A program made the position numbers and the translations under genes. This document shows, piece after piece, positions 25,038 to 33,411 of a stretch of DNA of 43,127 nt. This DNA comes from Paracoccus subflavus. Lineage in GTDB: Bacteria > Pseudomonadota > Alphaproteobacteria > Rhodobacterales > Rhodobacteraceae. The stretch is taken from positions 1 to 43,127 of the forward strand of contig NZ_SISK01000016.1 of NCBI RefSeq assembly GCF_004310345.1, read 5' to 3'. The first letter of the stretch is position 1; every line of letters starts with the position of its first letter. Below the pieces are notes generated by a model. The model was not told the DNA's origin, did not search any database, and was given only the letters and a program-made list of their open reading frames with translations.

Positions 25038-25478
25038 CTAGGGCGCCGCAACGGCCCCTTCGGCCAGACGCACCAAATCGGCGGCGGGCCGGGCGCCGGC
25101 CTGCCGGGTGATTTCCCTGCCGTCCCGAAACAGGACAAAGGCCGGAATGCCCCGGATGTTCCAGCGATCCGAGGCCTGGGGATGGGCCTGAGTGTCGATC
25201 TTGGCCAGCCGCGCGCGGCCTTGCAGCGCGGCCGCGGCCTTTTCGAATTCCGGTGCCGTCATCCGGCAGGGGCCGCACCACGGCGCCCAGAAATCCACCA
25301 ACAGCGGCACCTGATCGGTCCGCGCCGCCTTGTCCAGCGTCGCCGGATCGACCGCAACGGGTTTCCCGGGCATCAGCGGCGCGCCGCAGGTGCCGCATTT
25401 CGGCTGGGCATCCAGCCGGTCGGCGGGAACGCGGTTGGTCTGCGCGCAGGACAGACAGACGATCTTTCTGGGCGACAT
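25038..25478 (-). CDS. trxC: Thioredoxin 2 (TrxC) with N-terminal zinc finger
   Basis: A 146-residue cytoplasmic thioredoxin-2. An N-terminal zinc ribbon uses C8-x2-C11 and C28-x2-C31. The thioredoxin domain has the active site W-A-P-W-C-G-P-C (Cys68, Cys71) and the cis-Pro region G-I-P-A-F. Two ATG codons stand in tandem (25476-25481). The AGGAGG at 25484-25489 is better spaced for the second one, giving the start at 25478. The role is disulfide reduction, often under oxidative stress. It lies 77 bases downstream of gcvP, so some read-through is possible. Confidence 0.94.
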   Translation of the reverse strand: MSPRKIVCLSCAQTNRVPADRLDAQPKCGTCGAPLMPGKPVAVDPATLDKAARTDQVPLLVDFWAPWCGPCRMTAPEFEKAAAALQGRARLAKIDTQAHPQASDRWNIRGIPAFVLFRDGREITRQAGARPAADLVRLAEGAVAAP

Positions 25479-25555
25479 CATGGCCTCCTGTTTCCACGGG
25501 AATATGAGGCCGCGATGGCGGGGTTCAAGCCGGTGCGGCCTGTCCTGCGGCTGCC

Positions 25556-28402
25556 TTATTCCGCCGCCTCGGCATAAGCTTCCAGCGGCGGGCAGGTGCA
25601 GACCAGGTTGCGGTCGCCATAGGCGTTGTCCACCCGGCCCACCGGCGGCCAGTACTTGTCCACCCGGAACGCGCCCGCCGGAAAGCATCCCTGCTCGCGG
25701 CTATAGGCGCGGTCCCAGTCGGCCACCAGATCCTCGACCGTGTGGGGGGCGTGGCGCAGCGGGCTGTCGGTCGCCGCGATCCGTCCTTCCGCAACCTCGG
25801 TGATTTCGTCCCGGATCGCCAGAAGGGCCGTGATGAAGCGGTCGATCTCGGCCTTGGTCTCCGATTCCGTGGGTTCCACCATCAGCGTGCCCGCGACAGG
25901 CCAGCTCATGGTGGGCGCGTGGAAGCCGTTGTCGATCAGCCGTTTGGCGATGTCGTCCACGGTGACGCCATGTTCGGCAAAGGGCCGCGTGTCGATGATG
26001 CATTCATGCGCGACCCGGCCCCGGTTGCCCATGAACAGGATCGGATAGGCCCCGGCCAGGCGGGCGGCGATATAGTTCGCGTTCAGGATCGCCACCCGCG
26101 TCGCCTGCGTCAGCCCCGCCCCGCCCATCATCAGGCAATAGGCCCAGGAAATCAGCAGGATCGACGCGCTGCCAAAGGGCGCCGCGCTGACCGCGCCGCT
26201 GTCGTCGTCGCGCGGATCGCCCGGCAGGAAGGGTGCCAGATGCGCCTTGACCCCGATCGGTCCCATGCCGGGGCCGCCGCCGCCATGCGGGATGGCAAAG
26301 GTCTTGTGCAGGTTCAGGTGGCTGACATCGCCGCCGATCTCGCCCGGTTTGACCAGTCCGACAAGCGCGTTCATGTTGGCCCCGTCGATATAGACCTGCC
26401 CGCCATGCCTGTGGGTGATGTCGCAGACCTCGCGCACGGTGTCCTCGAACACGCCATGCGTGCTGGGATAGGTGATCATCACCGCCGCCAGCCGGTCGCC
26501 CGCCTTGGCGGCCTTGTCCGCGAAATCCTCGAGGTCGATGTCGCCGTTCGGCGCCGACTTCACCACCACGACCTTCATGCCGCACATCTGCGCCGAGGCC
26601 GGGTTGGTGCCATGCGCCGAAACCGGGATCAGGCAGACATCGCGATCCTCGCCCCGCGAACGGTGATAGGCGGCGATGGTCAGAAGCCCCGCATATTCGC
26701 CCTGCGCGCCGCTGTTGGGCTGCATGGAAAAGGCGTCGTATCCGGTGATCTCGCACAGCTTCCCGGTCAGATCGGCGATCGCCTCGCCATAGCCCGCAGC
26801 CTGATCGACGGGGGCAAAGGGATGCAGCGCGCCGAATTCGGGCCAGGTGATCGGCATCATCTCGGCCGCGGCGTTCAGCTTCATGGTGCAGGATCCCAGC
26901 GGGATCATCGCCCGGTCCAGCGCCAGGTCGCGGTCCGACAGGCGGCGCATATAGCGCATCATCTCGGATTCCGCGCGGTTCATGTGAAAGACGGGATGGG
27001 TCAGGTAATCCGATTCCCGCAGCAGATCCTCGGGGATGGCCGGGGCGGTCGCGGGTTCGGCCGCATCGGCGATGCCAAAGGCATCCAGCAGCCGCAGGAT
27101 CACGCCGGCATCGGTGGTTTCATCGACGCTGATGCCCACCCGGTCGCGGCCCACGCGGCGCAGGTTGATGCCGCGTTGGCGGGCGGCGGCCAGGATGCCC
27201 GCCTGGCCCACGCCCACCTTGACGGTGATGGTGTCGAAGAACGCCTCGGGCGCCACCTCGGCCCCCGCGGCCCGCAGCGCATCGGCGATGGTGACGGCGT
27301 GCAGATGCACCCGCTGGGCAATCGCGCGCAGGCCGACGGGGCCGTGAAAGACGGCATAAAAGGACGCCATCACCGCCAGTAGCGCCTGCGCGGTGCAGAC
27401 GTTGGACGTGGCCTTTTCGCGGCGGATGTGCTGTTCGCGGGTTTGCAGCGACAGCCGATAGGCCTGGTTGCCCTTGGCGTCGATGCTGACGCCCACGATC
27501 CGCCCCGGCATGGTACGCTTCAGATCGTCCCGGCAGGCCATGAAGGCCGCGTGCGGCCCGCCATAGCCCATCGGCACGCCGAACCGCTGCGACGATCCCA
27601 CCGCGATGTCGGCCCCCATGGCCCCCGGCTCCTTCAGCAGGCACAGCGCCAGAAGGTCGGTCGCCACGATGGCCAGGGCGCCCGCCTTGTGCAGCGCCTC
27701 GATGTCCGGGCTCAGGTCGCGGATATGGCCGTAGGTGCCGGGATATTGAAAGATCGCACCGAACACCTGATCGGGTTGCAGGTCGTCGATCGAGGCCTTG
27801 ACGATGCGGATGCCCAGGGGTGCGGCCCGCGTTTCGACCACGGCAATGGTCTGGGGATGCAGGTCATGGGCCACGAAGAACGCATCAGCCTTGGACCTGG
27901 ACTGCCGCTGCGCCATGGCCATCGCCTCGGCCGCCGCCGTCGCCTCGTCCAGCAGGGACGCATTGGCGATGGGCAGGCCGGTCAGATCGGCCACCATGGT
28001 CTGATAATTCAGCAGGGCTTCCAGCCGCCCCTGGGCGATTTCGGGCTGATAGGGCGTATAGGCCGTGTACCAGGCCGGGTTTTCCAGGATGTTGCGCTGG
28101 ATCGCCGGGGGCGTCACCGTGCCGTAATAGCCCTGGCCGATCAGGCTGGTCATCACGGTGTTCCTGGCCGCGACCTGTCGCATCCGCTCCAGCAGCGCCG
28201 CCTCGGACAAGGCGGGCCAGTCAAGCGCCCGGTCCTGCCGGATCGCGGCGGGGATGGTCTGCTCGATCAGCGCGTCCAGGCTGTCGGCGCCGACAGCCTT
28301 CAGCATCGCCTCCATCTCGGCCGGGGACGGCCCGATATGGCGGCGGTTGGCGAAATCGTCGGGGTTGTAGTCGGTGGGGGTCCAGCGGGTCATGGTCGCC
28401 AT
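25556..28402 (-). CDS. gcvP: Glycine dehydrogenase (decarboxylating), P-protein
   Basis: A 948-residue single-chain P-protein of the glycine cleavage system, which decarboxylates glycine and passes the aminomethyl group to lipoyl-GcvH. The PLP lysine is Lys700 in [18 protein letters not shown]. The N-terminus F-A-N-R-H-I-G-P is typical. The full length matches the fused type, unlike the two-subunit version. ATG codons at 28402 and 28393 are both possible starts; the first has GGAG very close and the second is somewhat far from it. It is the third gene of gcvTHP, separated from gcvH by a terminator-like hairpin. Confidence 0.96.
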   Translation of the reverse strand: MATMTRWTPTDYNPDDFANRRHIGPSPAEMEAMLKAVGADSLDALIEQTIPAAIRQDRALDWPALSEAALLERMRQVAARNTVMTSLIGQGYYGTVTPPAIQRNILENPAWYTAYTPYQPEIAQGRLEALLNYQTMVADLTGLPIANASLLDEATAAAEAMAMAQRQSRSKADAFFVAHDLHPQTIAVVETRAAPLGIRIVKASIDDLQPDQVFGAIFQYPGTYGHIRDLSPDIEALHKAGALAIVATDLLALCLLKEPGAMGADIAVGSSQRFGVPMGYGGPHAAFMACRDDLKRTMPGRIVGVSIDAKGNQAYRLSLQTREQHIRREKATSNVCTAQALLAVMASFYAVFHGPVGLRAIAQRVHLHAVTIADALRAAGAEVAPEAFFDTITVKVGVGQAGILAAARQRGINLRRVGRDRVGISVDETTDAGVILRLLDAFGIADAAEPATAPAIPEDLLRESDYLTHPVFHMNRAESEMMRYMRRLSDRDLALDRAMIPLGSCTMKLNAAAEMMPITWPEFGALHPFAPVDQAAGYGEAIADLTGKLCEITGYDAFSMQPNSGAQGEYAGLLTIAAYHRSRGEDRDVCLIPVSAHGTNPASAQMCGMKVVVVKSAPNGDIDLEDFADKAAKAGDRLAAVMITYPSTHGVFEDTVREVCDITHRHGGQVYIDGANMNALVGLVKPGEIGGDVSHLNLHKTFAIPHGGGGPGMGPIGVKAHLAPFLPGDPRDDDSGAVSAAPFGSASILLISWAYCLMMGGAGLTQATRVAILNANYIAARLAGAYPILFMGNRGRVAHECIIDTRPFAEHGVTVDDIAKRLIDNGFHAPTMSWPVAGTLMVEPTESETKAEIDRFITALLAIRDEITEVAEGRIAATDSPLRHAPHTVEDLVADWDRAYSREQGCFPAGAFRVDKYWPPVGRVDNAYGDRNLVCTCPPLEAYAEAAE

Positions 28403-28445
28403 CTCTCCAGGGCGTCTTTGCCTTGGTTCAAATATCCTCGGGGGT

Positions 28446-28466
28446 CCGGGGGCAGACAGCCCCCGG
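28446..28466 (-). terminator. GC-rich hairpin between gcvH and gcvP
   Basis: CCGGGGGC (28459-28466 on the minus strand) pairs with GCCCCCGG (28446-28453) around five bases, just after the gcvH stop. It is followed by ACCCCCGAGGATATTTG, a trailer that I recall as very common after genes in Rhodobacteraceae. It probably ends part of the gcvTH transcription and lowers gcvP expression. No long T-run is present, so termination may be partial. Confidence 0.6.
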
Positions 28467-28474
28467 CTTGGCCA

Positions 28475-28834
28475 TCAGCCGATCAGCGCCTGATAGGCGG
28501 CCTCGTCCATGAAGCCGTCCAGGGCAGCGGGATCGGTGGGCTTGATGCGAAAGAACCAGGCGGCCAGCGGGTCGTCGTTCACGCGGCCCGGCGCGTCGGA
28601 CAGGGCCGTGTTGACCGCCGTGATCGTGCCCGCAATGGGGGCCGCGATGTCGGATGCCGCCTTGACCGATTCGATCACCACGATCTCCTCGCCCGCCGCG
28701 ACCTCGCGGCCCACGTCGGGCAGTTCGATGAAGACGACATCGCCCAGTTGCTCGCTGGCATGGGCGGTGATGCCGACGACGATCTCGTCGCCCTCGGCGC
28801 GCAGCCATTCGTGGTCTTGGGTGTATTTCAGCAT
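28475..28834 (-). CDS. gcvH: Glycine cleavage system H-protein
   Basis: A 119-residue lipoyl carrier that shuttles the aminomethyl group between P- and T-proteins. The lipoylated residue is Lys58 in V-I-E-S-V-K-A-A-S-D. The N-terminus Y-T-x-D-H-E-W and the segment G-I-T-A-H-A-S-E-Q-L-G-D are diagnostic. The start is four bases after the gcvT stop, so it is co-translated with it, and the riboswitch upstream of gcvT also controls it. Confidence 0.97.
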   Translation of the reverse strand: MLKYTQDHEWLRAEGDEIVVGITAHASEQLGDVVFIELPDVGREVAAGEEIVVIESVKAASDIAAPIAGTITAVNTALSDAPGRVNDDPLAAWFFRIKPTDPAALDGFMDEAAYQALIG

Positions 28835-28838
28835 GGGT

Positions 28839-29972
28839 TCAGGCTCCTCGGCGTTTGTAGGACGGCGTGATGAAGGGCAGGGGGACGATGGCGGCGGGAA
28901 CGCGCTTGCCGCGCAGTTCGGCGTAGACCGTTGCGCCATCCGGCAGTTCCGCAGGCAGGCGGGCCATGGCGACCGGACCGCCGACCGACGGCCCGAAGCC
29001 GCCGGACGACACGTGGCCGATGGGGCTGCCCCCCTCGGCCTCGGCAAAGATCGCCACGCCTTCGCGGATGGGCGCCCGGCCCTCGGGGCGCAGGCCGCGC
29101 CGGATCGCCGCCGGTCCGCTGCTCAGTTCCGCCAGCACCGCGTCATCTCCCGGAAAGCCGCCTTCGCGCGCGCCGCCGCTGCGCCGGACCTTGGGGATCG
29201 ACCAGCCCAGCGCGGCCTGCGCGGGGGTCACATCCGGGTCCATGTCATGCCCGTAAAGCGGCATTCCGGCCTCCAGCCGCAGGCTGTCGCGGGCGCCCAG
29301 GCCGATGGGGGCCACCTCGGGCTGGTCCAGCAGGGCCTGGGCAAAGGAGTGCAGTTCCGGGGCAGGAACCGAGATCTCGAACCCGTCCTCGCCGGTATAG
29401 CCAGACCGGGAGATCCACAGATCGACCCCGTTCCAGGCGTGGACCCGGCTGTCCATGAAGCGCATGTCGGCTGCCTCGGGCACCAGCCGGGCCAGCACAT
29501 CCGCCGCCAGCGGCCCTTGCAGGGCCAGCAATCCGCGGTCGGCGACGGGCGTCACCTGCACCCCCGCCAGAGTCTGAAGATGGGCGATGTCCCGATCCGC
29601 GCAGGCGGCGTTGACCACAAGCAGGAAATGATCGCCCCGGTTGGCAAACATCAGGTCGTCCAGGATGCCGCCCCGGTCGTTCGTGAACAGCCCGTAACGT
29701 TGCCGCCCCGGCGCCAGGCCCAGGACATCGGCGGGGATCAGGCGCTCCAGGGCCAGGGCGGCTGTTTCCATGCGGCCGTCGCGGGGCGTCACCAGAACCT
29801 GTCCCATGTGGCTGACATCGAACAGCCCCGCCTGTGCGCGGGTGTGCAGGTGTTCGGCCATGACGCCCATCGGGTATTGAACCGGCATGTCCCAACCCGC
29901 AAAGGGCACGGTGCGGGCGCCCAGCGACCTGTGCAGATCGTAAAGGGGAGTCCGGCGCGGATCGTCGGTCAT
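28839..29972 (-). CDS. gcvT: Glycine cleavage system T-protein (aminomethyltransferase)
   Basis: A 377-residue tetrahydrofolate-dependent enzyme that releases ammonia and makes methylene-THF from aminomethyl-GcvH. Recognisable segments are F-A-G-W-D-M-P-V-Q-Y (about 24-33), F-D-V-S-H-M-G-Q, L-G-L-A-P-G-R-Q-R-Y-G-L and S-R-S-G-Y-T-G-E-D-G-F-E. The start ATG has a strong AAGGAGGTCGC site. The first gene of the operon, it is preceded by a tandem glycine riboswitch whose 3' end lies about 63 bases upstream, with the expression platform in between. Confidence 0.97.
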   Translation of the reverse strand: MTDDPRRTPLYDLHRSLGARTVPFAGWDMPVQYPMGVMAEHLHTRAQAGLFDVSHMGQVLVTPRDGRMETAALALERLIPADVLGLAPGRQRYGLFTNDRGGILDDLMFANRGDHFLLVVNAACADRDIAHLQTLAGVQVTPVADRGLLALQGPLAADVLARLVPEAADMRFMDSRVHAWNGVDLWISRSGYTGEDGFEISVPAPELHSFAQALLDQPEVAPIGLGARDSLRLEAGMPLYGHDMDPDVTPAQAALGWSIPKVRRSGGAREGGFPGDDAVLAELSSGPAAIRRGLRPEGRAPIREGVAIFAEAEGGSPIGHVSSGGFGPSVGGPVAMARLPAELPDGATVYAELRGKRVPAAIVPLPFITPSYKRRGA

Positions 29973-30034
29973 GCGACCTCCTTCTCAAACAGCCGGACAG
30001 CCGGCATCGGGTTGCGGGCGGATGCCCGTTCGAT

Positions 30035-30213
30035 GCCCCCTCTGTCCCTGCCCGGCCCGGTTCAACCGTTTCGGGCGCCTGAGATCGTTATCCCTTCGGC
30101 GGACGCGAACGCCACTCTCCAGAGTTCTGGCGGAAAACGGTCCTTCTGCCTGAGAGTTCGCCGGGGCGGCTGCTCCTTCGGCACTGGCGCGGGCCAGCTT
30201 CTCCCGAATTCCG
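30035..30213 (-). ncRNA. Tandem glycine riboswitch
   Basis: On the minus strand upstream of gcvT lie two aptamers in series. The first carries CGGGAGAAGC, GCCGAAGGAGCA, GAACTCTCAGGCAGAAGGAC. The second carries CTGGAGAGTGGCG, GCCGAAGGGATAA, ATCTCAGGCGCC and GGGACAGAGG. These are the conserved core strings of the glycine riboswitch (gcvT motif), and the short linker between aptamers is typical. In most bacteria it turns gcv genes on when glycine is abundant. The platform at 29973-30034 could switch by sequestering the ribosome site. Boundaries are approximate. Confidence 0.93.
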
Positions 30214-30293
30214 ATGGACGAGAGCTAGCCGCGCGTTCGGCGCAAGGCAAGCCTTTTGTCGGACACCCCCTGCCGCCGGGATGGTCCGGCGGC

Positions 30294-31073
30294 CTAAAGC
30301 GTGGCGTTCAGGGCGCCGCCGTCCAGCAGAAGGTTCTGCCCGATGATGAAGCGGGCCTGCTGGCTGCACAGGAAGGCGCAGGCGGCGCCGAAATCCGCCG
30401 CTTCGCCATAGGTGCCGGTGGGAATCCCCGCCTGTCGCTGGCGCCGCGCCTCGTCCAGGGACAGGCCCTGCTTCTCGGCCACGCCCGTGTCCAGGCTGAC
30501 CGCCCGGTCGGTGGCATGGATGCCGGGCAAAAGGTTGTTCACGACGACGCCGTGGCCCGCCACCTGCCGCGACATGCCGGCGACAAAGCCTGTCAGCCCC
30601 GCGCGCGCCGTGTTGGACAGGCCCAGCACCGACACCGGTGAGCGGACCGAGGCCGAGGTGATGTTGACCACCCGGCCCCAACCGCGATCCATCATGCCGG
30701 GAACCAGGGCCTGCATCAGCGCGATGGCCGACAGCATGTTGGCATCGATGGCGCGGATGAAGTCATCGCGGTTCCAGTCCCGCCAGTCGCCGGGGGGCGG
30801 GCCGCCCGCGTTCGTGACCAGAATGTCGGCCTGACCCACGGCGTCGAGCACGCGGTCCCGGCCTTCGTCGGTGGTGATGTCGGCGGCAACCGGGGTCACG
30901 CTGACACCGTGTTTCGCGGCAATCTCAGCGGCCGTACGGGCGATTTCGGATTCGGTGCGGCTGTTGACGACCAGATCGACCCCCGCCTCGGCCAAGGCCT
31001 CGGCGCATCCGCGGCCAAGCCCTTTCGACGCCGCGCAGACCAGTCCGCGCTTTCCCCTGATGCCTAGATCCAT
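30294..31073 (-). CDS. SDR-family oxidoreductase with altered catalytic motif
   Basis: A 259-residue short-chain dehydrogenase/reductase fold protein. The dinucleotide-binding loop is C-A-A-S-K-G-L-G-R-G (about residues 13-22), and N-A-G-G follows at the end of strand 4. The catalytic Ser is in N-I-T-S-A-S. Where the classical Tyr-x3-Lys should stand, the sequence reads L-S-N-T-A-R, so both residues are replaced (Ser for Tyr, Arg for Lys). This is a known SDR side branch, and the activity cannot be assumed. The second ATG (31073) was chosen because the AGGAGG site is correctly spaced for it. The gene is upstream of, and in the same direction as, the gcv operon, with the riboswitch in between. 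Confidence 0.85.
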   Translation of the reverse strand: MDLGIRGKRGLVCAASKGLGRGCAEALAEAGVDLVVNSRTESEIARTAAEIAAKHGVSVTPVAADITTDEGRDRVLDAVGQADILVTNAGGPPPGDWRDWNRDDFIRAIDANMLSAIALMQALVPGMMDRGWGRVVNITSASVRSPVSVLGLSNTARAGLTGFVAGMSRQVAGHGVVVNNLLPGIHATDRAVSLDTGVAEKQGLSLDEARRQRQAGIPTGTYGEAADFGAACAFLCSQQARFIIGQNLLLDGGALNATL

Positions 31074-31845
31074 GACCATCCCTCCTGCTCTGCCGGCAGA
31101 ATGCGCGCCAAGCGGGAAATGTCAAACCCAAGGAGGGAGCAGGCGGCCAGGGGGGGTGGTGATGCCCAGGGCCGCTTCGATCCATGACGACGAACCCGGC
31201 AAGGCAGGCCCCCGAGGCTATTTCGCGCAGGCGCGAATCGGCCCCATCATCGGCAAGCCCGGACACGAAAGGCCGATTTCCTGTCCTGATCCGGCCCTTT
31301 CCGGCGATCTGGGCCGAGCCGAGGAGCGGGCCGAGGCTCTCTGCCATGGCCCAGGTCCGGCGGGGATGGGTAGGGGGCCGAAGCCTTTGGGTGGCGGGTG
31401 AGAGAATGTCTGGGGTGATAAACGTCTGACCCGCCACCCTTGTCGCGATGTGGCTCTCTGCCGGCGGGTGCGGGCAGCTCTGACGACGACTGGGCGATGT
31501 CCGGGCTGCGACTGCGCAATGGGGGGCCGTGCAGGCTGTCCCTATCCGCCCGGTTGACCGCCAAGGCACGCGAAAGGGCCAGCGATTCGGTCCGGAGTGG
31601 ACCGGCGCCGTCAGGGACGCTGCATGAGCTGTTCCACCGCCGGCTGGCTTCCGCAGCCGACGATCATTCGATCCTGGTTTCCTGGAACAAGGTGCCAGCC
31701 GATGTCATCGGCTGGCTGCCGCCGCAGGACGGCGGGCTGCATCTGGCCCTGCGGCCGGCGTCACTGGCCGCATCGCGACACCCGGCCTTGGCACCGAGGG
31801 AATGTTTTGGTCAGATCCTGATCCGGCGATACGCCACAGCCGGTG
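31074..31845. other. Gene-free, apparently decayed stretch
   Basis: About 770 bases with no reading frame that resembles a protein family. Long open frames here are GC-driven and give Arg/Pro/Ser-rich nonsense. The start of the SDR gene (ribosome site at 31081-31086) and its promoter must lie at the left edge. A 23-nt inverted repeat is at 31694-31716. Because the adjacent stretch is a multiply frameshifted rpe, this part is probably also relic coding DNA. Confidence 0.6.
31694..31716. repeat. 23-nt inverted repeat (11+1+11)
   Basis: GCCAGCCGATG (31694-31704) and CATCGGCTGGC (31706-31716) are perfect reverse complements around a single T. It lies in non-coding, decayed sequence. It may be a former operator or chance symmetry. 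Confidence 0.5.
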
Positions 31846-32532
31846 TCAGGCTGCTGCCTGCGCGGCCGTTCGGATGGCCGCGATGGTGGCGCCATAAGCC
31901 TTTGCCCGGTTCACCGAGCCGCCCTGGAACACGGCCGACCCCGCCACCAGCACATCCGCCCGGGCCCTGGCGGCCAGGGGAGCCGTGGCCGGGTCGATGC
32001 AGCCATCTCCCTGAGGATGGGGACCGGTCGCCGATCATGCCGCGCAGCCTGGCGATCTTCAATCTGGGTGCGATGAAACTTCTGCCCGCCGAAACCGGGG
32101 TTCACCGTCATCACCAGCACCATGTCGCACGAATCCGGCAGGTATCCGACTGTCTTGACAGGGGTGCCGGGATCGAGCGCGATTTCCGCCTTTTTCCCGG
32201 TGGCCCGGATCGCTTGAAGGGTAGGGGGGCCATGGGCTCCCGCCTCGACATGGGCGGTGATGATGTCCTCACCCGCCTCGGCAGGGGCCTTGGATAAAGG
32301 GATCGACCGGGGCGATCATCAGATGCACGCCCATGACCGTGCGGACATGGGGACGAAAAGCGTGCAAGGCGCGCGGGCCGAACGTCAGGTTCGGCACGAA
32401 ATGGCCATCCATGACATCCGCATGGACCCCGCCGGCGCCCTGCGCCTCGATCGCCTGGATTTCGCGTCCGGAATCGGCGAAATCGGCAGGCAGGATCGAC
32501 AGGGCGAACTTGATGGACCGGTCGAAGGCCAC
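31846..32532 (-). pseudogene. rpe: Ribulose-phosphate 3-epimerase, frameshifted remnant
   Basis: Decayed epimerase of the pentose phosphate / Calvin pathways. The N-terminal third is readable from a GTG at 32532: K-F-A-L-S-I-L-P-A-D-F, then A-D-V-M-D-G-H-F-V-P-N-L-T-F-G-P and V-H-L-M-I-A-P-V. Frame is lost near 32290 and continues with T-A-H-V-E-A-G, then M-T-V-N-P-G-F-G-G-Q-K-F. It shifts again near 32058 (A-R-L-R-G-M-I-G-D-R) and near 32010, ending D-V-L-V-A-G-S-A-V-F-Q-G-G-S up to the TGA at 31846-31848. Active-site residues are also altered (for example G-V-H-A-D-V where family members have W-V-H-V-D-V). At least three frameshifts are present, so it cannot make an enzyme. Confidence 0.88.
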
Positions 32533-32735
32533 GGCAATCTTTTTGGCAACACTTGGCAGGCCTTGGCTCTTCGTGCCCATGTCCCGTCAAGTCCGTCCTG
32601 TCACGCCCGCCCCAAAGCGCCCATGGGCAGAGGCAGACACTGACACGGCCGGAACGGCGGCGGCACAAGAACTGTCTTGCCAATGACCCGGATGGCGCAG
32701 CCGCGTCCGGTCGTTCCATGGCCACGCCGGTTTTT

Positions 32736-33398
32736 TTACCGCGCGTCGCGCAACGCCTCGACCTCGCTGGCCAGGACCGATCCTCCGCCCAGAAGGATCA
32801 GCTTTGCACCTTGGGCCCCCATTTCGGCCTCGACGACCCTGGCATAGGCCCCTACCGGATCTTCGGAAATCACCTCGCCCGCGCGACTGCTTTCGACAGT
32901 AAAGGAATAGCGGCCGTCGGGCAGTTTCCCGCCTTGGGCGTCGCGGCCATACCAGTCGATCTGACCCTCTCCGGGGCCGATCTCCTCGCGCGCGATTTCA
33001 GCCCCGGCCGCATTGCGCGCAACCAGGACGACGCTGTCGGCGCGGCTGTCCGGTGCAATGTCCAGGGTCACGGGTTCGTCGCCGAACCAGACAGGCTCGG
33101 TCGTGCGGACCTCCTTGCCGATCCATGTCGCAACCTGCCCCAGTCCATCGCCAAGCTGAGCGGCCATCTGCGCCAGAAGCTTGTTGGTCTGGGCCTGCTG
33201 CTCGACTCCGGAAAAGGTTGCAAGCTGGACCGCGAAATCGCTGCCCTCCATCGGATTGAGCGGGTCCTGGTTGCGCAGTTGCGTTGTCAGCATCTTCAGA
33301 AACGTGTCGAAATTCGCCGAGATGGCCGACGAGGCGTTGGCCGTGCCGGTCGCGGTCGCCGAGGTTGCAGCGGGCGCGCCGCCAAGCGAGGGGATCAT
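32736..33398 (-). CDS. flgD: Flagellar hook capping protein FlgD
   Basis: A 220-residue scaffold that caps the growing flagellar hook and is required for hook subunit assembly. The conserved N-terminal region has F-L-K-M-L-T-T-Q-L-R-N-Q-D-P-L-N-P-M (about residues 33-50) and Q-L-A-T-F-S-G-V-E-Q. The C-terminal half is the Ig/tudor-like part, with W-Y-G-R-D and L-P-D-G-R-Y-S-F. It follows fliK by 13 bases on the same strand, so the two are probably one unit (fliK-flgD). Confidence 0.93.
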   Translation of the reverse strand: MIPSLGGAPAATSATATGTANASSAISANFDTFLKMLTTQLRNQDPLNPMEGSDFAVQLATFSGVEQQAQTNKLLAQMAAQLGDGLGQVATWIGKEVRTTEPVWFGDEPVTLDIAPDSRADSVVLVARNAAGAEIAREEIGPGEGQIDWYGRDAQGGKLPDGRYSFTVESSRAGEVISEDPVGAYARVVEAEMGAQGAKLILLGGGSVLASEVEALRDAR

Positions 33399-33411
33399 GA
33401 GGAATGTCCTT

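Noticed and set aside
31440..32297. Long plus-strand open frame in the decayed region
   Set aside because: It runs antisense through the rpe remnant and gives a Pro/Arg/Ser-rich product with no recognisable motif.
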